Positions 16,048 to 25,091 of a stretch of 64,000 nucleotides of DNA are shown one piece after another. Every line of letters starts with the position of its first letter. The first letter of the stretch is position 1. The position numbers and the translations under genes are program-made. Source of the stretch: Acidimicrobiales bacterium (GTDB lineage: Bacteria > Actinomycetota > Acidimicrobiia > Acidimicrobiales > MedAcidi-G1); contig JAQWOV010000020.1 of the NCBI GenBank assembly GCA_029245675.1, positions 89,598 through 153,597 on the forward strand, read 5' to 3'. The notes under the pieces were generated by a model. It did not search any database. It saw only the letters and a list, made by a program, of their open reading frames with translations, and was not told the DNA's origin.

Positions 16048-16926
16048 TCACATACCCATAGATGATTTAGCTTGTTGATCAAAAAAAGACGCAGTGGTTG
16101 GATATTCCGGAAAAGCCATTTCGAAATCTGAGCACCGAACGCGATTTGTTATGACACCCTTTACGAGCTCTCCTTCCATCCGGCTTGGTATGTGATTCCT
16201 GTCAAGAGGCTTAGCGTCTTCAGCGCGGTATTCGTTTATGAGAAGAGTACGAGGCCCCGTTGACAAATTTGGTGCTGATCCATGTAGTAGCCGTCCATGC
16301 ATAAAGCAAGCGGTTCCAGGTTTACCGATAATGTCTATTCGTTTTGAACTAACTTCTTCAAAAACTTCTGAACTTACCGCTCCGGTAAACACTCCATCGT
16401 GCCAATGTTCAAAAATTGGTCCGCGGTGGCTTCCAGGAATTACCTGCAGAGGACCATTTTCTAAAGTCATCTCATCAATACTGATCAAGGCAGCAATTAG
16501 ATCATCATTTGAGTGTGGTTGAAAAACGAAATCTTGATGAAAGTCAACTTTGGTTCCGGTTCCTGGCTGTTTAAAGTTGACTTTTGAATTGTTGAATTCA
16601 ACATTTGGTCCGATGAGTTGGGCAATGGCTTCAAGGGCTCGACTGTTTCTCATCACATCAAGACATGCGTCAGAAACCTCAATCGGTGAAGAAACACGAC
16701 GCAAAGCAGGTTTTTCGGCCGTATGCCCGGGCTGAAGGTCAAATCTTGGCCTCCCGTCAATAGTTTCACCAAAAGGCGCGCCATGTTTCTTGCTTTCTTC
16801 AAGCCATTTATCAAAATCGTTTCGCACTGCAGTTATCTGATCAGCCGAAATGGCGTCTTCTAAGCAGAGATAACCGTTTTTCCAGAATCCGTCAATCTCG
16901 GATTGGCTTAAAGGCTGGTTTTCCAT
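16048..16926 (-). CDS. Phytanoyl-CoA dioxygenase (PhyH) family protein
   Basis: A 292-residue Fe(II)/2-oxoglutarate dioxygenase of the PhyH/EctD class. The iron ligands are HQD in DFHQDFVFQ (about residue 134) and a distal His in LLHGSAPN; the Arg after STGPR binds 2-oxoglutarate. Members hydroxylate fatty acyl-CoAs, ectoine or other small molecules. It lies in the middle of a three-gene unit, 27 bases after the M24 peptidase. Two-protein context hints at ectoine-type or amino-acid-derived substrates, but no specificity residue can be read with confidence. Confidence 0.9.
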   Translation of the reverse strand: MENQPLSQSEIDGFWKNGYLCLEDAISADQITAVRNDFDKWLEESKKHGAPFGETIDGRPRFDLQPGHTAEKPALRRVSSPIEVSDACLDVMRNSRALEAIAQLIGPNVEFNNSKVNFKQPGTGTKVDFHQDFVFQPHSNDDLIAALISIDEMTLENGPLQVIPGSHRGPIFEHWHDGVFTGAVSSEVFEEVSSKRIDIIGKPGTACFMHGRLLHGSAPNLSTGPRTLLINEYRAEDAKPLDRNHIPSRMEGELVKGVITNRVRCSDFEMAFPEYPTTASFFDQQAKSSMGM

Positions 16927-16953
16927 AAATGACTCTCCAAATATTTCTCGCGC

Positions 16954-18114
16954 CTAGATTATCGGGAGTTTCTCTGCAGCGCGCCTACTCAGTAATTCTG
17001 GACCAGTAGATCTGACAACGAGGTTTTCTTCATGGACCATAACTTTTCCAGGGGCCCACTCAAGTCCTGGTTCTAACGTTAAAACCATGTTCTCTTCAAT
17101 TGGAGTCTCGTCATTCATGGTGTGTGAAGGCCATTCAGTGACCTGCATGCCGAGTCCGTGTCCCATGCGTCCGACGTTATTGCCAAGTGAACCGTTTTTC
17201 ACGAGTACATCGTTCATGGCATTAAAGATTTGAGTTGTAGTGGCGCCAGGTTTGACGACTGCTAGCCCGGCTTCAGTGGCGTCCCAGACAGCCTTGTAAG
17301 CATCCTGGGCACTTTGATCTGCAGAAGCGAAAGCAAAATTTCTGTCAAAGTCGCTGAAATATCCGTCAAAAGTTGATCCGGTGTCAAAGATTAGAAGATC
17401 CCCTTGAGAGATAATTCGATCTGAAGGCTGACGAATGATGTCATCAATGCCTCCGGGACCAGTTGCTCCGACAAGGTAGGGCACGTCATCTGCGCCCTGT
17501 CGAAGTATTTCTGCACGAAAAGAAGCAAAAGCTTGCCGTTCAGTCATCCCGGTATTGAGTATCCCGGGAAGAGCATCAAAAGCATCAGAAACAACACTGC
17601 ATATATGTTGATGCTTGGCTATTTCTTCATCTGATTTCACCATGCGTAACGACCGAATTATTTCTGTTGAGTCAAAAAACTCACCAAAGGCTGCGCGTAC
17701 TTTCTCATAATCTCGTAATGGCATTCGTACATGAGTTTCTGGGCCCATTGGAAGACCGATGCGACCATTAGGAGTAGAGACTTCTTTCAAACAGTCAATA
17801 AGAAGTGTGACGCCATCATCTTCGGGCTGAGGAGCCGGCCAAGTTCGAATATCATCGACCCAGGTGGAAGACATTGATGAAGCGCCAATGCTTGGTATGA
17901 CCGCAATGGGTTTACCGGAAGAAGGGACAACAACAAACCACGGACGCGTGGGGCTTTGCCAAAAAGGGGTGTGAAATCCTGTGAAATAGCGCACTTCAGG
18001 TTCTGTGCAAACCCAGAGAGCTTCAAGACCCTGCTCTGCCATCATTGCCTGACAGCGCCGGGTTCGGTTTTCGAATTCTTGGTTTGAGAAACCTCGTCGT
18101 GCTTTATGGTCCAT
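16954..18114 (-). CDS. M24 family metallopeptidase (Xaa-Pro peptidase / creatinase / EutD-like)
   Basis: A 386-residue pita-bread fold protein with the N-terminal creatinase domain (RYFTGFHTPF) and the C-terminal M24 domain. The five metal ligands are seen: Asp in FDTGSTFDG and in SDFDRNF, His in MGHGLGM, Glu in LTLEPG, and Glu in VHEENLVV. Family functions include proline aminopeptidase, creatinase, ectoine hydrolase (EutD/DoeA) and DMSP lyase DddP. It is first of three co-directional genes, divergent from a class V PLP enzyme 73 bases away. Confidence 0.9.
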   Translation of the reverse strand: MDHKARRGFSNQEFENRTRRCQAMMAEQGLEALWVCTEPEVRYFTGFHTPFWQSPTRPWFVVVPSSGKPIAVIPSIGASSMSSTWVDDIRTWPAPQPEDDGVTLLIDCLKEVSTPNGRIGLPMGPETHVRMPLRDYEKVRAAFGEFFDSTEIIRSLRMVKSDEEIAKHQHICSVVSDAFDALPGILNTGMTERQAFASFRAEILRQGADDVPYLVGATGPGGIDDIIRQPSDRIISQGDLLIFDTGSTFDGYFSDFDRNFAFASADQSAQDAYKAVWDATEAGLAVVKPGATTTQIFNAMNDVLVKNGSLGNNVGRMGHGLGMQVTEWPSHTMNDETPIEENMVLTLEPGLEWAPGKVMVHEENLVVRSTGPELLSRRAAEKLPII

Positions 18115-18187
18115 ACCTCATCTTAACTAATTTCTCCGTAGGGAAGAAATGACTGATGGAAGCAACAGAGTTACCTAGTATGGACAA

Positions 18188-19384
18188 ATGACTCAAGTGG
18201 CAGATGAAACCTTTCCTTTAACACGGATCCGTGAAGACACACCTGGAGTAAACGAGGTAGTTCATTTCAATAACTGCGGTAGCGCTCTTCCCCCCACACC
18301 AGTATTAGAAACTGTCATAAATCATCTAAAACGAGAGGCCAGTATCGGCGGTTATGAAGCCGCCGACGAGGCACAAGAACGATTAAACGCTGTTTATGAT
18401 TCGACAGCAAAACTAATTGGTTCTCAAGCTCATGAAATAGCAGTGATCGAAAACGCCACAAGAGCCTGGGATATGGCGGTTTACGGTTACAAATTCAGCC
18501 CAGGAGACCGGGTACTGTTATGCCGAGCAGAGTATGTCAGCAATGTCATTGCGTTGCTTCAACTAAAAGAACGTCATCAAATAGAAATTGTTGTGATAGA
18601 TGACGACGAGTACGGTCAGATTGACTTGGTGCATCTTGAAGAAGAATTAGCTAAAGGTGCGGAAATGGTCACGTTGACCCATACTCCGACCAGCGGAGGA
18701 CTGATAAATCCCGCCGAAAGAGTAGGTGCCCTCTGTAACGCTTACGACACATTCTTTGTTCTCGATGCTTGCCAGTCAATTGGTCAAACACCAATAAACG
18801 TCAAAGAGATCGGCTGTCAGGTACTTTCCGCTACTAGCCGCAAGTATCTTCGCGGCCCAAGAGGAGTGGGTTTCCTGTATGTAGAAGAGTCGGCATTGGA
18901 TCGAATAGAACCACCATTTCTTGATCTTCGTGCCGCAACTTGGACCAGCGACATGGGGTACGAAATTGTTGATGGAGCAAAACGGTTTGAGAATTGGGAA
19001 ACCAATTTTGCTGGAAAACTCGGATTGGGCGCTGCTATAGATTACGCCTTGGATCTCACCGTGGAGAAAACATCCATAAGACTGAAGGCGCTTGCCGAAA
19101 TATTGCGATCAAGATTAGTAAGCCTTAATCATCTTTCTATTCATGACCAGGGCGAAGATAAAGGTGGAATTGTCACATTCAGTATTGAAGGATTGGAAAG
19201 TGAAGTCGTTAGCCAGAAATTACGTGCGCAAAAGATAAATACTTCAACCACAGCCCCTGGCGCAGCACGTCTCGATTTAGATCATCGCGGAATCCCCACT
19301 GTGGTTCGAGCCTCAACTCATTACTACAACTCTGAAGAAGAGGTCGATATTTTTGTGTCGGCAGTGGACAGATTAAGTAATTGA
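18188..19384 (+). CDS. Class V aminotransferase-fold PLP enzyme
   Basis: A 398-residue PLP enzyme of the cysteine-desulfurase/isopenicillin-N-epimerase class. The Lys in SATSRKYLRGPRG (about residue 217) is the likely Schiff-base residue; VLDACQSIGQ holds the cofactor-binding Asp. The N-terminal FNNCGSALPPTP matches EgtE- and epimerase-like members. There is no mobile Cys loop for a desulfurase. The reaction could be beta-lyase, epimerase or transaminase. It diverges from the M24-PhyH-racemase unit, so a common pathway is possible. Confidence 0.83.
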   Translation: MTQVADETFPLTRIREDTPGVNEVVHFNNCGSALPPTPVLETVINHLKREASIGGYEAADEAQERLNAVYDSTAKLIGSQAHEIAVIENATRAWDMAVYGYKFSPGDRVLLCRAEYVSNVIALLQLKERHQIEIVVIDDDEYGQIDLVHLEEELAKGAEMVTLTHTPTSGGLINPAERVGALCNAYDTFFVLDACQSIGQTPINVKEIGCQVLSATSRKYLRGPRGVGFLYVEESALDRIEPPFLDLRAATWTSDMGYEIVDGAKRFENWETNFAGKLGLGAAIDYALDLTVEKTSIRLKALAEILRSRLVSLNHLSIHDQGEDKGGIVTFSIEGLESEVVSQKLRAQKINTSTTAPGAARLDLDHRGIPTVVRASTHYYNSEEEVDIFVSAVDRLSN

Positions 19385-19411
19385 TTCTCTAGAAACTCCT
19401 TGTGTTAAAAT
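19381..19411 (+). promoter_or_regulatory. Candidate extended -10 promoter for the ferritin-like gene
   Basis: A TTGATT hexamer at 19381-19386 is followed, after a long 19-base spacer, by TGTTAAAAT (TAAAAT at 19406-19411), which fits an extended -10 element. It lies just upstream of the ferritin-like gene, whose ATG is at 19433, with a ribosome site AGGAAAGGAAG. The assignment is by eye only. Confidence 0.3.
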
Positions 19412-19432
19412 AGTTAGGAAAGGAAGTTTGAA

Positions 19433-19867
19433 ATGCCTAATTTTTCAGAAGAAACTCTTGTTGACACGCTCAATGAAATACTTGAGGCAGAGTTGTCTGG
19501 TGTCGTTCGCTATACGCACTATTCACTAATGATCGCAGGACCACATCGCATACCTTTAGTTGAATTCATGAAGGCTCAAGCCGTTGAGTCCCTTGATCAC
19601 GCTCAGCAAGTAGGGGAGATACTTACGGGATTTGGTGGCCACCCGTCCACGAAAGTGGCGACGGTTGAAGAAACATTTGAACATGGGATAGGAAAGATTC
19701 TTCAAGAAAGCGTTGACCACGAACGACACACCATCGGGCTTTATCAAAATCTTCTTTCGTTAGTTGAAGGACACTCGGTGTTTTTGGAAGAATTTTCTCG
19801 TAATCAGATATCTATAGAAGAACAACATCAACTTGAGTTGCAAAAAATGTTGCGAGATTTTGTCTAA
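19433..19867 (+). CDS. Ferritin-like diiron protein (bacterioferritin-like)
   Basis: A 144-residue four-helix-bundle protein. Putative diiron ligands follow the ferritin pattern: Glu in LEAELSGVVRYTHY, ExxH in VESLDHAQ, Glu in VDHERHTIGLY, and ExxH in SIEEQHQLE. Short length and lack of an obvious haem Met suggest a bacterioferritin-like or miniferritin-type iron protein rather than classical Bfr. It likely stores iron or consumes peroxide. It stands as a single gene with its own promoter, converging on an SDR gene. Confidence 0.8.
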   Translation: MPNFSEETLVDTLNEILEAELSGVVRYTHYSLMIAGPHRIPLVEFMKAQAVESLDHAQQVGEILTGFGGHPSTKVATVEETFEHGIGKILQESVDHERHTIGLYQNLLSLVEGHSVFLEEFSRNQISIEEQHQLELQKMLRDFV

Positions 19868-19889
19868 TTTGTTCTAAAAATTGCTCGTA

Positions 19890-20663
19890 TTAGTCACGCG
19901 GGTAAAGCGTTTCGGTGTGCCCGTCAACAGAAAGCAATTGTCCGTTAATAGAACGTGCGTGCTCGCTTGTTAAATATAAAATTAGATCCGCTATTTCATC
20001 AGGGTCTTGGAATCTTCCCATCGAAACACCTCTGGTGTACATTTGGCGAACGTCTTCTTCGTTTAAATCATCTGCTTCTGCATGAGCGGAGATAACACGG
20101 TCCATCCTTGGCCCGTTGATCGAACCAGGAGCAATCGCATTAACTCTTACGCCATAGGGACCCAATTCCATAGCTAAGGTCTTAGTTAAACCGACAATCG
20201 CAAATTTTGCTGCTACATACGGGGCTCGAAGAGGCATTCCAAGGAAACCTGCTGTTGATGACAGATTCACGATGACACCGCTATTGGCTTCTTTCATGTG
20301 TGCTGCTACGTGACGAGAGCAGAAGAACATTGCATCCAGATTAGTTCGTAAGCATTCTTGCCAATCTTTGACAGCTATATCTTCTATTGCTGCAGTCGGT
20401 CCACTTATTCCCGCATTATTAATCAGGATGTCAACTCCGTCTGCGACAATCTTGATTAACCAGCTTTCAACCGCTTCTGGATCAGATACATCAACAACTG
20501 TCCCGCTTAAATGAGCAGGAAGGTTCTTGATTGATTCTGGGTCAATGTCGCAAACGTAAACGTTCGCGCCTGCTTTACTTAGAGTTTCGGCGATAACGAG
20601 ACCCAAACCGCTTCCGCCGGCAGTGACTACAGCTCTTTTACCATCCAAGTTTGTACTAAGCAT
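19890..20663 (-). CDS. Short-chain dehydrogenase/reductase
   Basis: A classical SDR of 257 residues. The cofactor motif TAGGSGLG is at about residues 15-22, Asp in VCDIDPES favours NAD(H), INNAG is present, and the active site is Ser in NLSSTAG with YVAAK. It overlaps the upstream PAP2 gene by 8 bases (ATGCTTAG), so it is the last gene of an AlkB-PAP2-SDR operon. The substrate is unknown. Confidence 0.93.
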   Translation of the reverse strand: MLSTNLDGKRAVVTAGGSGLGLVIAETLSKAGANVYVCDIDPESIKNLPAHLSGTVVDVSDPEAVESWLIKIVADGVDILINNAGISGPTAAIEDIAVKDWQECLRTNLDAMFFCSRHVAAHMKEANSGVIVNLSSTAGFLGMPLRAPYVAAKFAIVGLTKTLAMELGPYGVRVNAIAPGSINGPRMDRVISAHAEADDLNEEDVRQMYTRGVSMGRFQDPDEIADLILYLTSEHARSINGQLLSVDGHTETLYPRD

Positions 20664-21381
20664 CCTTATTTCCTAAAACTCCTTTATCTAGACCCAATAA
20701 TTGTTTAAGAGAAGAATTCTCGCTAATCAAATCCGGCAACGCTTTATTTGCAAAACTAACCAAAATAAGTGCCGCGCTTGACATCAAAAGCCCTCCGACT
20801 ACATCTAACGGCCAATGCTCAAGTTCGCTCACTCGGCTCCAGCAAGTCAGAACAACAATTGCCAGGAAACCAAAACCGATGAGCTTTGATGTAAGAATTG
20901 ACGTGCGTTCAGCGGAGAGTATCCATATGGTTCCAAAAATAAGAACACTGAATATGACATGACCACTTGGGTAGCCTCCGTTACCAAAGGAATATTCAAT
21001 CCACTCTCCAGTAGAAGTTGGTCGTGGTCGATGCACAAGGTCACCAATCCGCGTTAATCCGGTAAACGCCCCTGCTAAACCAAGAATCACCGCTGGATAG
21101 CGACCCCACAAATACCACACAGCCAAAACAAGAAAAGTAAAGACAATAGGGGCCGCAAGATCTGTCAGCAATGGATCGCTAATACTGGCGAAGAAATCAA
21201 CGAAAAAAAGTGAATTACTACTCATCCAACGAGTGGCTGATGCCTCTCCAGCAGCTGGCCCGTCACCTTTCGCTAAAAATGTGCAACCAATTGAAAGAAT
21301 TACTAAAACCAAGAACATAGGCAGAGAGAAAAAAGACAAACCGACCCTTGACTGTTTTGTTTGAGGTTTTTTTCTATCCAT
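20656..21381 (-). CDS. PAP2 family membrane phosphatase
   Basis: A 241-residue integral membrane phosphatase of the PAP2 superfamily. All three motifs are present: HRPRPTSTGE (motif 1), YPSGH (motif 2) and SRVSELEHWPLDV (motif 3), the last two carrying the catalytic His residues. Six membrane segments are likely. Typical substrates are undecaprenyl pyrophosphate or phosphatidic acid. It overlaps the genes on either side by 8 bases each, which implies tight translational coupling with AlkB and the SDR. Confidence 0.9.
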   Translation of the reverse strand: MDRKKPQTKQSRVGLSFFSLPMFLVLVILSIGCTFLAKGDGPAAGEASATRWMSSNSLFFVDFFASISDPLLTDLAAPIVFTFLVLAVWYLWGRYPAVILGLAGAFTGLTRIGDLVHRPRPTSTGEWIEYSFGNGGYPSGHVIFSVLIFGTIWILSAERTSILTSKLIGFGFLAIVVLTCWSRVSELEHWPLDVVGGLLMSSAALILVSFANKALPDLISENSSLKQLLGLDKGVLGNKDA

Positions 21382-21979
21382 GATGGATCTTTCGGAAAGT
21401 GAGATTTATTCTTTCAGCGACTTTCTGTTTAGTTTTAGGAACTTGATGTTCCCAGAATTTCTGCGTCTCACCACTCATAACTACGAGATCTCCATGATGG
21501 AGGTTTAACGAAATAACTTCTCTTGGTGTTTGCTTCCGCCGAATTTGAAAACAACGTGTTTGCCCCAAACTAACTGAGCCAATGATCGGATGATCGCCGA
21601 GTTCGAGTTCATCATCAGCATGCCAAGCGACCCCATCTTGCCCATCTCTGTAGCGATTCAGTAAGACGGAGTTAAAAGAAGCGTGAACAGTGTTCATTAA
21701 GTCTTTACGCATCTCCGCAAGTGCCGGTATCCACGGCCTGGCAGTGTGGTTTACACCAGAATAGGTGTACGAGATGCCGCCATCGCCATACCAGGCGGTT
21801 TCTCGTGGCTCAAGATGCTTTTTGCCAAAAACTACGATCTTCTTCTGTTCCCAACGGATCTTTCCAAGATCTTGAAGATAATCATCTGCTTTTGATCCTG
21901 AGAAGAACTCTCGATGAATCGTTATAGATGCATCTTGAAGATCTAGAGTTCCTTCATCCTCCCACAGTTTTCTTTGCAT
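21374..21979 (-). CDS. AlkB-like alkylation-repair dioxygenase
   Basis: A 201-residue Fe(II)/2-oxoglutarate dioxygenase resembling ALKBH2/3-type AlkB proteins, which oxidatively remove alkyl groups from 1-methyladenine and 3-methylcytosine. WHADDE gives the HxD iron ligands (about residue 120), the distal His is in FWEHQVPK, and RINLTFR is the signature Arg-rich 2-oxoglutarate motif. YTYSGV fits the nucleotide-recognition lid. It is first of three overlapping genes. Link between DNA repair and a PAP2 enzyme is not obvious. Confidence 0.9.
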   Translation of the reverse strand: MQRKLWEDEGTLDLQDASITIHREFFSGSKADDYLQDLGKIRWEQKKIVVFGKKHLEPRETAWYGDGGISYTYSGVNHTARPWIPALAEMRKDLMNTVHASFNSVLLNRYRDGQDGVAWHADDELELGDHPIIGSVSLGQTRCFQIRRKQTPREVISLNLHHGDLVVMSGETQKFWEHQVPKTKQKVAERINLTFRKIHHG

Positions 21980-22087
21980 TTCTAGAGACTACCTAATAAC
22001 TAAATGCAAATCTTTGAAGCAGGAAATTGACGAAATGCTTGCTCGCAGGGCGTAAGCGAGGCAGAATCTTGGGAATTAGGAGAAGGC

Positions 22088-22951
22088 ATGAAGTCAAACA
22101 CGGTCGCTGATCTAGAAGAGATATTCAACTTAGATGAATACCCGATACAGAGCTTCCAATCTTCTTCGCGTGCTGATCTTATTTCTGAAATAAGACAACA
22201 GATGAAAGAGTTCGGATGTTGTCGAATACCTAATTTTATTCGTCACGAGATCGTCGAGCAGTTAACTCAAGAAGCACAGAACCTACATGAAAAAACTTTT
22301 TGGTCGACTCGCGAACAAAATCCATATGCATCTGAAGATGATAAGACTTTTCCTGATAGACACCCAAGAAGATTTTTCTCACTCCGCAGTAATGGATTCA
22401 TAAGTTCAGATCTACTTCCAGTTGACTCCCCATTGAATCGACTCTACGCATCTGATGTACTCACTCATTTTGTTTGGGAATGCCTTGAAGCTGATCGCCC
22501 GCTTTACCGGTACGCAGACCCACTAGCCAGCCATCCCTACTCAGTCATGGAACCAGAGAGCGAATTCCCATGGCATTTCGATGGAAACGAATTCACAATC
22601 TCCGTTCTAGTTCAGCAGGCAGAACAAGGAGGAACCTTTGAATATGTTCCAGACATAAGAAGTCCCGGAGAAGAAAACTACGACAAAGTAGAAGCAATTC
22701 TGCATGGAGGAGAGGAAGGGGTGCGTCGTTTAGATTTGAATCCCGGAGACCTCCAACTTTTTAAAGGTAGGTATTCAATGCACAGAGTGACCAAGATAGA
22801 AGGGGCAACGACACGCTATATCGCTCTTCCATCGTATGTGTATGATCCATATCGAATGAACCAGCCACACCATTCAATCAACTACTACGGCAGGGCAACA
22901 GAAGCACACTATGAACGCTCAAAAGTACTGGTAGACGGCTTAGTCGATTAG
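22088..22951 (+). CDS. 2OG-Fe(II) oxygenase family protein
   Basis: A 287-residue protein with a 2-oxoglutarate oxygenase core. WHFDGNEFTISV carries the HxD ligands (about residue 156), EQGGTFEYVPDIR follows as in the ArpA-like family, and the distal His and Arg are in YSMHRVTKIEGATTRYIAL. The Asp is retained, so a hydroxylase is more likely than a halogenase, which would have Gly or Ala there. The substrate is unknown. It precedes the DUF3151 gene by 32 bases on the same strand. Confidence 0.82.
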   Translation: MKSNTVADLEEIFNLDEYPIQSFQSSSRADLISEIRQQMKEFGCCRIPNFIRHEIVEQLTQEAQNLHEKTFWSTREQNPYASEDDKTFPDRHPRRFFSLRSNGFISSDLLPVDSPLNRLYASDVLTHFVWECLEADRPLYRYADPLASHPYSVMEPESEFPWHFDGNEFTISVLVQQAEQGGTFEYVPDIRSPGEENYDKVEAILHGGEEGVRRLDLNPGDLQLFKGRYSMHRVTKIEGATTRYIALPSYVYDPYRMNQPHHSINYYGRATEAHYERSKVLVDGLVD

Positions 22952-22983
22952 TGGCTGGGATTTTTACAACATAATCTATAAGC

Positions 22984-23433
22984 ATGTCTGATTCTCACCC
23001 CGTCGAATTAAGTTCCCAAAAATCACCTGAATTCGTATTACCTTCCGAAGACCCCACGGCGATAAAAGCTTTAGATGAAGCCCGCTTACTAGACGATAAG
23101 ACATCACGAAGAGACAAAGTCGTAGAAATTCTTGTCCAATGGCCAGAGTTTCTTGATGCATGGGCAGAAATAGGCTCCTTAGGGCGCGACCCCATTGAAA
23201 TGTACGCAGCGTACAGAGTTGGGTATCACAGAGGTTTAGACCGCTTACGTCAGAACGGATGGAGAGGATCAGGCTTAGTGAGATGGAATGCCCCCCACAA
23301 TCTCGGGTTTCTTCGCTGCCTGGAAGGTCTCGGGCTTACCGCTCAAGAGATAGGCGAAACAGCAGAATATGAGCGCTGCATGATCTTCCTAAAGCAATTA
23401 GATCCCACGTACGGATCAAACAAAGAAATTTGA
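22984..23433 (+). CDS. DUF3151 family protein
   Basis: A 149-residue soluble protein matching the actinobacterial DUF3151 family: FPxxP-like N-terminus, PEFLDAWAEIGSLG, EMYAAYRVGYHRGLDRLRQNGWRG and VRWNAPHNLGFLRCL. The function is unknown. The family is largely confined to Actinobacteria, which helps place the organism. It converges on the ThDP enzyme with 23 bases between stops. Confidence 0.88.
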   Translation: MSDSHPVELSSQKSPEFVLPSEDPTAIKALDEARLLDDKTSRRDKVVEILVQWPEFLDAWAEIGSLGRDPIEMYAAYRVGYHRGLDRLRQNGWRGSGLVRWNAPHNLGFLRCLEGLGLTAQEIGETAEYERCMIFLKQLDPTYGSNKEI

Positions 23434-23456
23434 CAAACAAATAAGAACAAGACGCT

Positions 23457-25091
23457 TTACTGCAACCAAGTGTCGTTCTCTCGAACCACTATCACCGTTG
23501 GATAATCCTTCTTTAACGCTGCATTAGTCTCGCTAACGATGTGCTCCAAGTTTTGCCCAATAAGGCCATCACATCCCATTGATTCAGCGAGCTTGACAAA
23601 GTCAGGATTTCGTCCGGTGACACCAACTAAAGGAATAGATTCAGCGCCCATATCGTCTTGTATTTGCTTTAATCCGCCGTTATCCCAAATGATTACCGGA
23701 AGTCCAAGACCTTCTTCGGCGGCAACTATCAGTTCTTGGACGGTGAACATAAACCCTCCGTCACCAGCAAGACAAACAATTGGGGTGCGTTTTGGTAGAG
23801 AGAAAGCAGCACCAATAGCATTTGGAAGACCACAGCCAAGGGTGCAGTATCCAGCCGGATAACCCCAAGTTCGAGGAAGATTCCGCTCTATACCAAAAGC
23901 CCCGGTGTAAACAAGCTGACAAATGTCACCAACGAACACTGTTTCTTCAGGGAGCCCGGACTGTAACGCGGCTAAAAGTTTAAGATGCTTTGTTTCTGAG
24001 ACAGTTAAATTCTTTTCAACCGCATAACGAACATCTGCAAGTTCTTTTTCCAGACTCGCACGTCTTCCTTCCACAGAAGAGAAACCCCCAAGAGCGTTAA
24101 TAGCCTCAACCGTCGCTTTAGCATCAGCAACTATTCCTAAACTTGACGTGTATTGATCAGAGATTTTATTTGGATCGATATCAACACGTATGAGATTCTC
24201 TGTAAGGCACATTTTTTCAACAAAACTGTCTGTTTCAGCTAATTCTGTTCCAATGGCAAGTACAAGGTCACGACTAGATAACCAATCACGTACTTCAGGC
24301 CTAACAGTTGACGCATTCAGGCTTAAAGGGTGACTATCTGGAACTATTCCTTTTCCTGCGGTACTTGCAACTACAGGCAAATCAAGAGACTCAACCAGTT
24401 CAATGATTCCTGAAGATGCCTCAGTGGCTCCACCACCAACCATGAGCACTGGGTGTTCTGCTTTCAATAACAACTGAACTGCTGTTTCTACATCTGCACT
24501 GTCAGGATTAGGAGGAGAAGAAGTTGGTTGAGTTTCCCATATCTCTTCAACGGGCTGAGCTAAAACATCGATAGGTATGGAAATATGGACAGGACGAGGA
24601 CGCTGTGAAGCAAATGAGTCAAATGCTGCAGCCAGCATTTCTGGAACGTCTGCTGGGGTAGTAGCGCGCATAGACAAAGCAGTGAGTGGAGTAGTCACTG
24701 CTTTTTGGTCAGGGATTTCATGTAAAGCGCCAAAACCTTTTCCATGAGTATGAGAGGCTGTCTCTGAAGAAATGAGAAGCAAAGGAACCGAATCAGCCCA
24801 CGCTTGCCCGACTGCTGTCAAAGCGTTAGTTACTCCCGGTCCAGAAATAACTAATGCGACTCCGGGCTTCCCGGTAAAGCGCGCATAGCCATCTGCCATG
24901 AATCCAGCACCCTGCTCGTTTCTCGCTTGCACGTGATGGATATCAAGGTTTTCCCAGTCGCGAAAAAAATCAAGCGTATGAACTCCAGGTATTCCAAAAA
25001 CGGTATCAACGTCATACTTCGACAAAAGTCGCATGGTTGCGACACCGCAACTAACCGACTTTTCGCCTTTCATTTGGTAATGGGTTGTCAC
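23457..25091 (-). CDS. Thiamine-diphosphate enzyme, acetolactate synthase-like (AruI-type)
   Basis: A 544-residue ThDP-dependent enzyme with the three-domain acetolactate-synthase plan. EQGAGFMADGYAR near residue 59 holds the catalytic Glu, and GDGGFMFTVQEL with the downstream DNGG is the Mg/ThDP-binding motif. The N-terminal SSETASHTHGKGFGALHE and overall pattern resemble 5-guanidino-2-oxopentanoate decarboxylase (AruI) more than true AHAS. The start is GTG, overlapping the leuB stop by one base (TAGTG), so translation is coupled with leuB. No AHAS small subunit is nearby. Confidence 0.85.
   Translation of the reverse strand: MTTHYQMKGEKSVSCGVATMRLLSKYDVDTVFGIPGVHTLDFFRDWENLDIHHVQARNEQGAGFMADGYARFTGKPGVALVISGPGVTNALTAVGQAWADSVPLLLISSETASHTHGKGFGALHEIPDQKAVTTPLTALSMRATTPADVPEMLAAAFDSFASQRPRPVHISIPIDVLAQPVEEIWETQPTSSPPNPDSADVETAVQLLLKAEHPVLMVGGGATEASSGIIELVESLDLPVVASTAGKGIVPDSHPLSLNASTVRPEVRDWLSSRDLVLAIGTELAETDSFVEKMCLTENLIRVDIDPNKISDQYTSSLGIVADAKATVEAINALGGFSSVEGRRASLEKELADVRYAVEKNLTVSETKHLKLLAALQSGLPEETVFVGDICQLVYTGAFGIERNLPRTWGYPAGYCTLGCGLPNAIGAAFSLPKRTPIVCLAGDGGFMFTVQELIVAAEEGLGLPVIIWDNGGLKQIQDDMGAESIPLVGVTGRNPDFVKLAESMGCDGLIGQNLEHIVSETNAALKKDYPTVIVVRENDTWLQ

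Noticed and set aside
22088..22951. A possible non-heme iron halogenase
   Set aside because: Halogenases of this fold replace the iron-binding Asp by Gly or Ala; this protein keeps HFD, so a hydroxylase is the simpler reading.
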